Shown here: positions 5,673 through 7,132 of the stretch, one piece after another
Layout: each line of letters starts with the position of its first letter
Position numbering within the stretch: position 1 is the first letter of the stretch
Made by a program: the position numbers and the translations under genes
Notes under the pieces: model-generated
What the model was told of the DNA's origin: nothing
Database searches by the model: none
What the model saw: the letters and a program-made list of their open reading frames with translations, nothing else
NCBI GenBank assembly: GCA_937896305.1
Contig: CALBND010000094.1
Coordinates: forward strand, 1 to 7,132
DNA: 7,132 nucleotides
Direction: 5' to 3'
From: an uncultured Actinomycetes bacterium
GTDB taxonomy: Bacteria > Actinomycetota > Actinomycetes > S36-B12 > UBA5976

Positions 5673-7124
5673 TTAAATTTTCAACGGTGTTGAAGTTGTT
5701 TCAACTGGTGAGGGAAGATTTGTTTCTCCTAACAAGAAGTTGTCAACAGCTGCTGCTGCTGACCTACCTTCTGCTATTGCCCAAACAATTAGGGATTGCC
5801 CTCTGCCTGCGTCACCGCAAACAAATACACCTTCAATATTTGTTTCAAACTTTTCATTTCTAGCAATGTTTCCTTTTTGATCTAACTCTAATTTCAGTTG
5901 TGAAATAAATGCTGCTTTTTCTGGTCCCACAAAACCAAGAGCTAGTAAGACCAAATCAGCAGATATATGTTTTTCACTACCTAGTGTTGGTTCAAATTTT
6001 CCATTTTTTAACTCAACTTCAATCAAATCTAAGCCAGTCAAATTGCCATCTTTGCCAACAAATTTTTGTGTGTTGACACTAAAAATTCTTTCTCCACCTT
6101 CTTCGTGAGCACTTGTTACTCGATAAGTCATGGGAAACATTGGCCATGGTTGATCTTCTGGTCTTAAAGTTGAAGGCAAAGGCAATATTTCTAACTGGGT
6201 TACTTTCTTTGCTCCTTGGCGATGTGCTGTGCCAAGACAATCTGCACCGGTGTCACCACCACCAATAATTACTACTTCTTTATCTTTTGCATCTAACGGC
6301 GAGATCGCTATTTCACCTAAGGCCACTTTATTTGCTGGAGGTAAATATTCCATAGCTTGATAAATTCCTTTTAGTTCTCGTCCTGGAACAGGTAAATCAC
6401 GCCATGCTGTTGCTCCAACGGCAATCACAACTGCATCATATTTCTTACGCAATTCATTGGCATCAATATCGATTCCAACCTCAACTCCAGATCTGAACTT
6501 AATACCTTCTGCTTCTAATTGTTCTAGGCGTTTATCGACATGGATTTTTTCCATTTTGAATTCTGGTATGCCATATCTAAGTAATCCACCTAATTTGTCA
6601 GCTCTTTCATAGATTGCAACAGTGTGTCCTGCTCGTGCAAGCTGTTGAGCTGCAGCTAATCCTGCTGGACCTGAACCAATAACTGCGATTGTTTTCCCAC
6701 TTAACCTTGATGGCGGTTGTGGATTAATAAAACCCTTATCCCAAGCTTTATCAGCGATTTCAACTTCAATTTGTTTAATTGTTACAGCATCTTGATTGAT
6801 TGCAACAACACACGCTGCTTCGCATGGTGCTGGACATAGTCGACCTGTGAATTCAGGAAAATTGTTTGTAGCATGCAGTCTTTCTGATGCTTCTTTCCAA
6901 TCATCTCGAAATACCAGGTCATTCCATTCTGGAATCAGATTGCCTAATGGACATCCGTTATGGCAAAACGGAATACCACAATCCATACAACGGCCAGCCT
7001 GACTTCTTAATTTGTTGGCATCAAATGGTTCATACACTTCTTGCCAATCCATCAAACGTAAATCAACTGGACGACGAGTTGGAGTTTCTCTTTTGGTGTT
7101 GATAAATCCTTTTGGATCACCCAC
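5673..7124 (-). CDS. gltD: Glutamate synthase (NADPH) small subunit
   Basis: GltD takes electrons from NADPH through FAD and iron-sulfur clusters to the large subunit GltB, which makes two glutamates from glutamine and 2-oxoglutarate. The 483-residue length is typical. The N-terminal domain has the cluster cysteines C46, C49, C54 and C58 (CMDCGIPFCHNGC) and C97, C101 and C105 (CPAPCEAAC). Next come the FAD dinucleotide fold VIGSGPAGLAAAQQL (148-162), the NADPH fold VVIIGGGDTGADCLGTA (284-300) and the closing FAD motif GVFVCGDAGRGQSLIVWAIAEGR (432-454). The start is GTG at 7124-7122; DPKGF just after it is the usual actinobacterial N-terminus. Only 8 bases remain upstream, so the ribosome-binding site cannot be judged and gltB, expected there, is not seen. 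It ends with tandem TAA codons, 25 bases before pyk. Confidence 0.97.
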   Translation of the reverse strand: MGDPKGFINTKRETPTRRPVDLRLMDWQEVYEPFDANKLRSQAGRCMDCGIPFCHNGCPLGNLIPEWNDLVFRDDWKEASERLHATNNFPEFTGRLCPAPCEAACVVAINQDAVTIKQIEVEIADKAWDKGFINPQPPSRLSGKTIAVIGSGPAGLAAAQQLARAGHTVAIYERADKLGGLLRYGIPEFKMEKIHVDKRLEQLEAEGIKFRSGVEVGIDIDANELRKKYDAVVIAVGATAWRDLPVPGRELKGIYQAMEYLPPANKVALGEIAISPLDAKDKEVVIIGGGDTGADCLGTAHRQGAKKVTQLEILPLPSTLRPEDQPWPMFPMTYRVTSAHEEGGERIFSVNTQKFVGKDGNLTGLDLIEVELKNGKFEPTLGSEKHISADLVLLALGFVGPEKAAFISQLKLELDQKGNIARNEKFETNIEGVFVCGDAGRGQSLIVWAIAEGRSAAAAVDNFLLGETNLPSPVETTSTPLKI

Positions 7125-7132
7125 GATATGCC

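Noticed and set aside
5673..5694. TTCAAC/GTTGAA hairpin as a gltD terminator
   Set aside because: The stem is only six AT-rich pairs and it is followed by AATTTAATAAG, not a U-run.
6796..7102. Two overlapping plus-strand open frames (6796-7002 and 6887-7102)
   Set aside because: They are antisense to the gltD iron-sulfur domain, overlap each other in different frames, and their Cys/His content only mirrors the gltD cluster codons.
1..7132. A previously undescribed system, mobile element, CRISPR array or RNA gene
   Set aside because: Every long frame is accounted for by conserved core metabolic genes, gaps total about 100 bases, and no direct repeat array, transposase, integrase, tRNA or rRNA signature was seen.

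Overview
All seven genes in this window lie on the minus strand and make one compact block. Read in the direction of transcription (from high to low coordinates) they are gltD, pyk, pyrR, pyrB, pyrC, carA and the first 75 codons of carB, which runs off the left edge. The host looks like an AT-rich, streamlined actinobacterium. The protein sequences are actinobacterial in type: GltD starts DPKGF, CarA has GICFGNQ and SVQYHPEAAAGPHDA, and the order pyrR-pyrB-pyrC-carA-carB is that of Mycobacterium and Streptomyces. The base composition is low in GC (by eye about 40%) and there is almost no intergenic DNA. Freshwater acI/Nanopelagicales-like or similar planktonic Actinobacteria fit best, but this placement is inference.

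Right part (7124-4220): gltD encodes the small subunit of NADPH glutamate synthase; gltB is probably just outside the window. A 25-base gap separates it from pyk (pyruvate kinase). That gap has no ribosome-binding site but has a good -10 hexamer placed so that the transcript could begin at the pyk ATG, so pyk may be a leaderless gene.

Left part (4219-1): a 79-base gap after pyk is the only real regulatory leader. It holds a hairpin matching the PyrR-binding RNA element of Bacillus (GUCCCGUGAGGC core, with a compensatory base-pair change). Its lower stem buries the AGGAGG ribosome-binding site of pyrR. Downstream, pyrR/pyrB, pyrB/pyrC, pyrC/carA and carA/carB all overlap by 1 to 8 bases, three of the junctions starting with GTG. 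This suggests that the operon is controlled by UMP-dependent translational repression at one site, passed down the message by translational coupling.

Together the pyr genes cover the first three steps of UMP synthesis: carbamoyl phosphate (CarAB), carbamoyl aspartate (PyrB) and dihydroorotate (PyrC), with PyrR as the sensor. GltD belongs to glutamate/glutamine metabolism, which supplies the nitrogen donor of CarA. I see no mobile element, CRISPR array, RNA gene, defence system or unknown protein family. The window is conserved core metabolism, and its interest lies in the regulatory RNA and the start codons.
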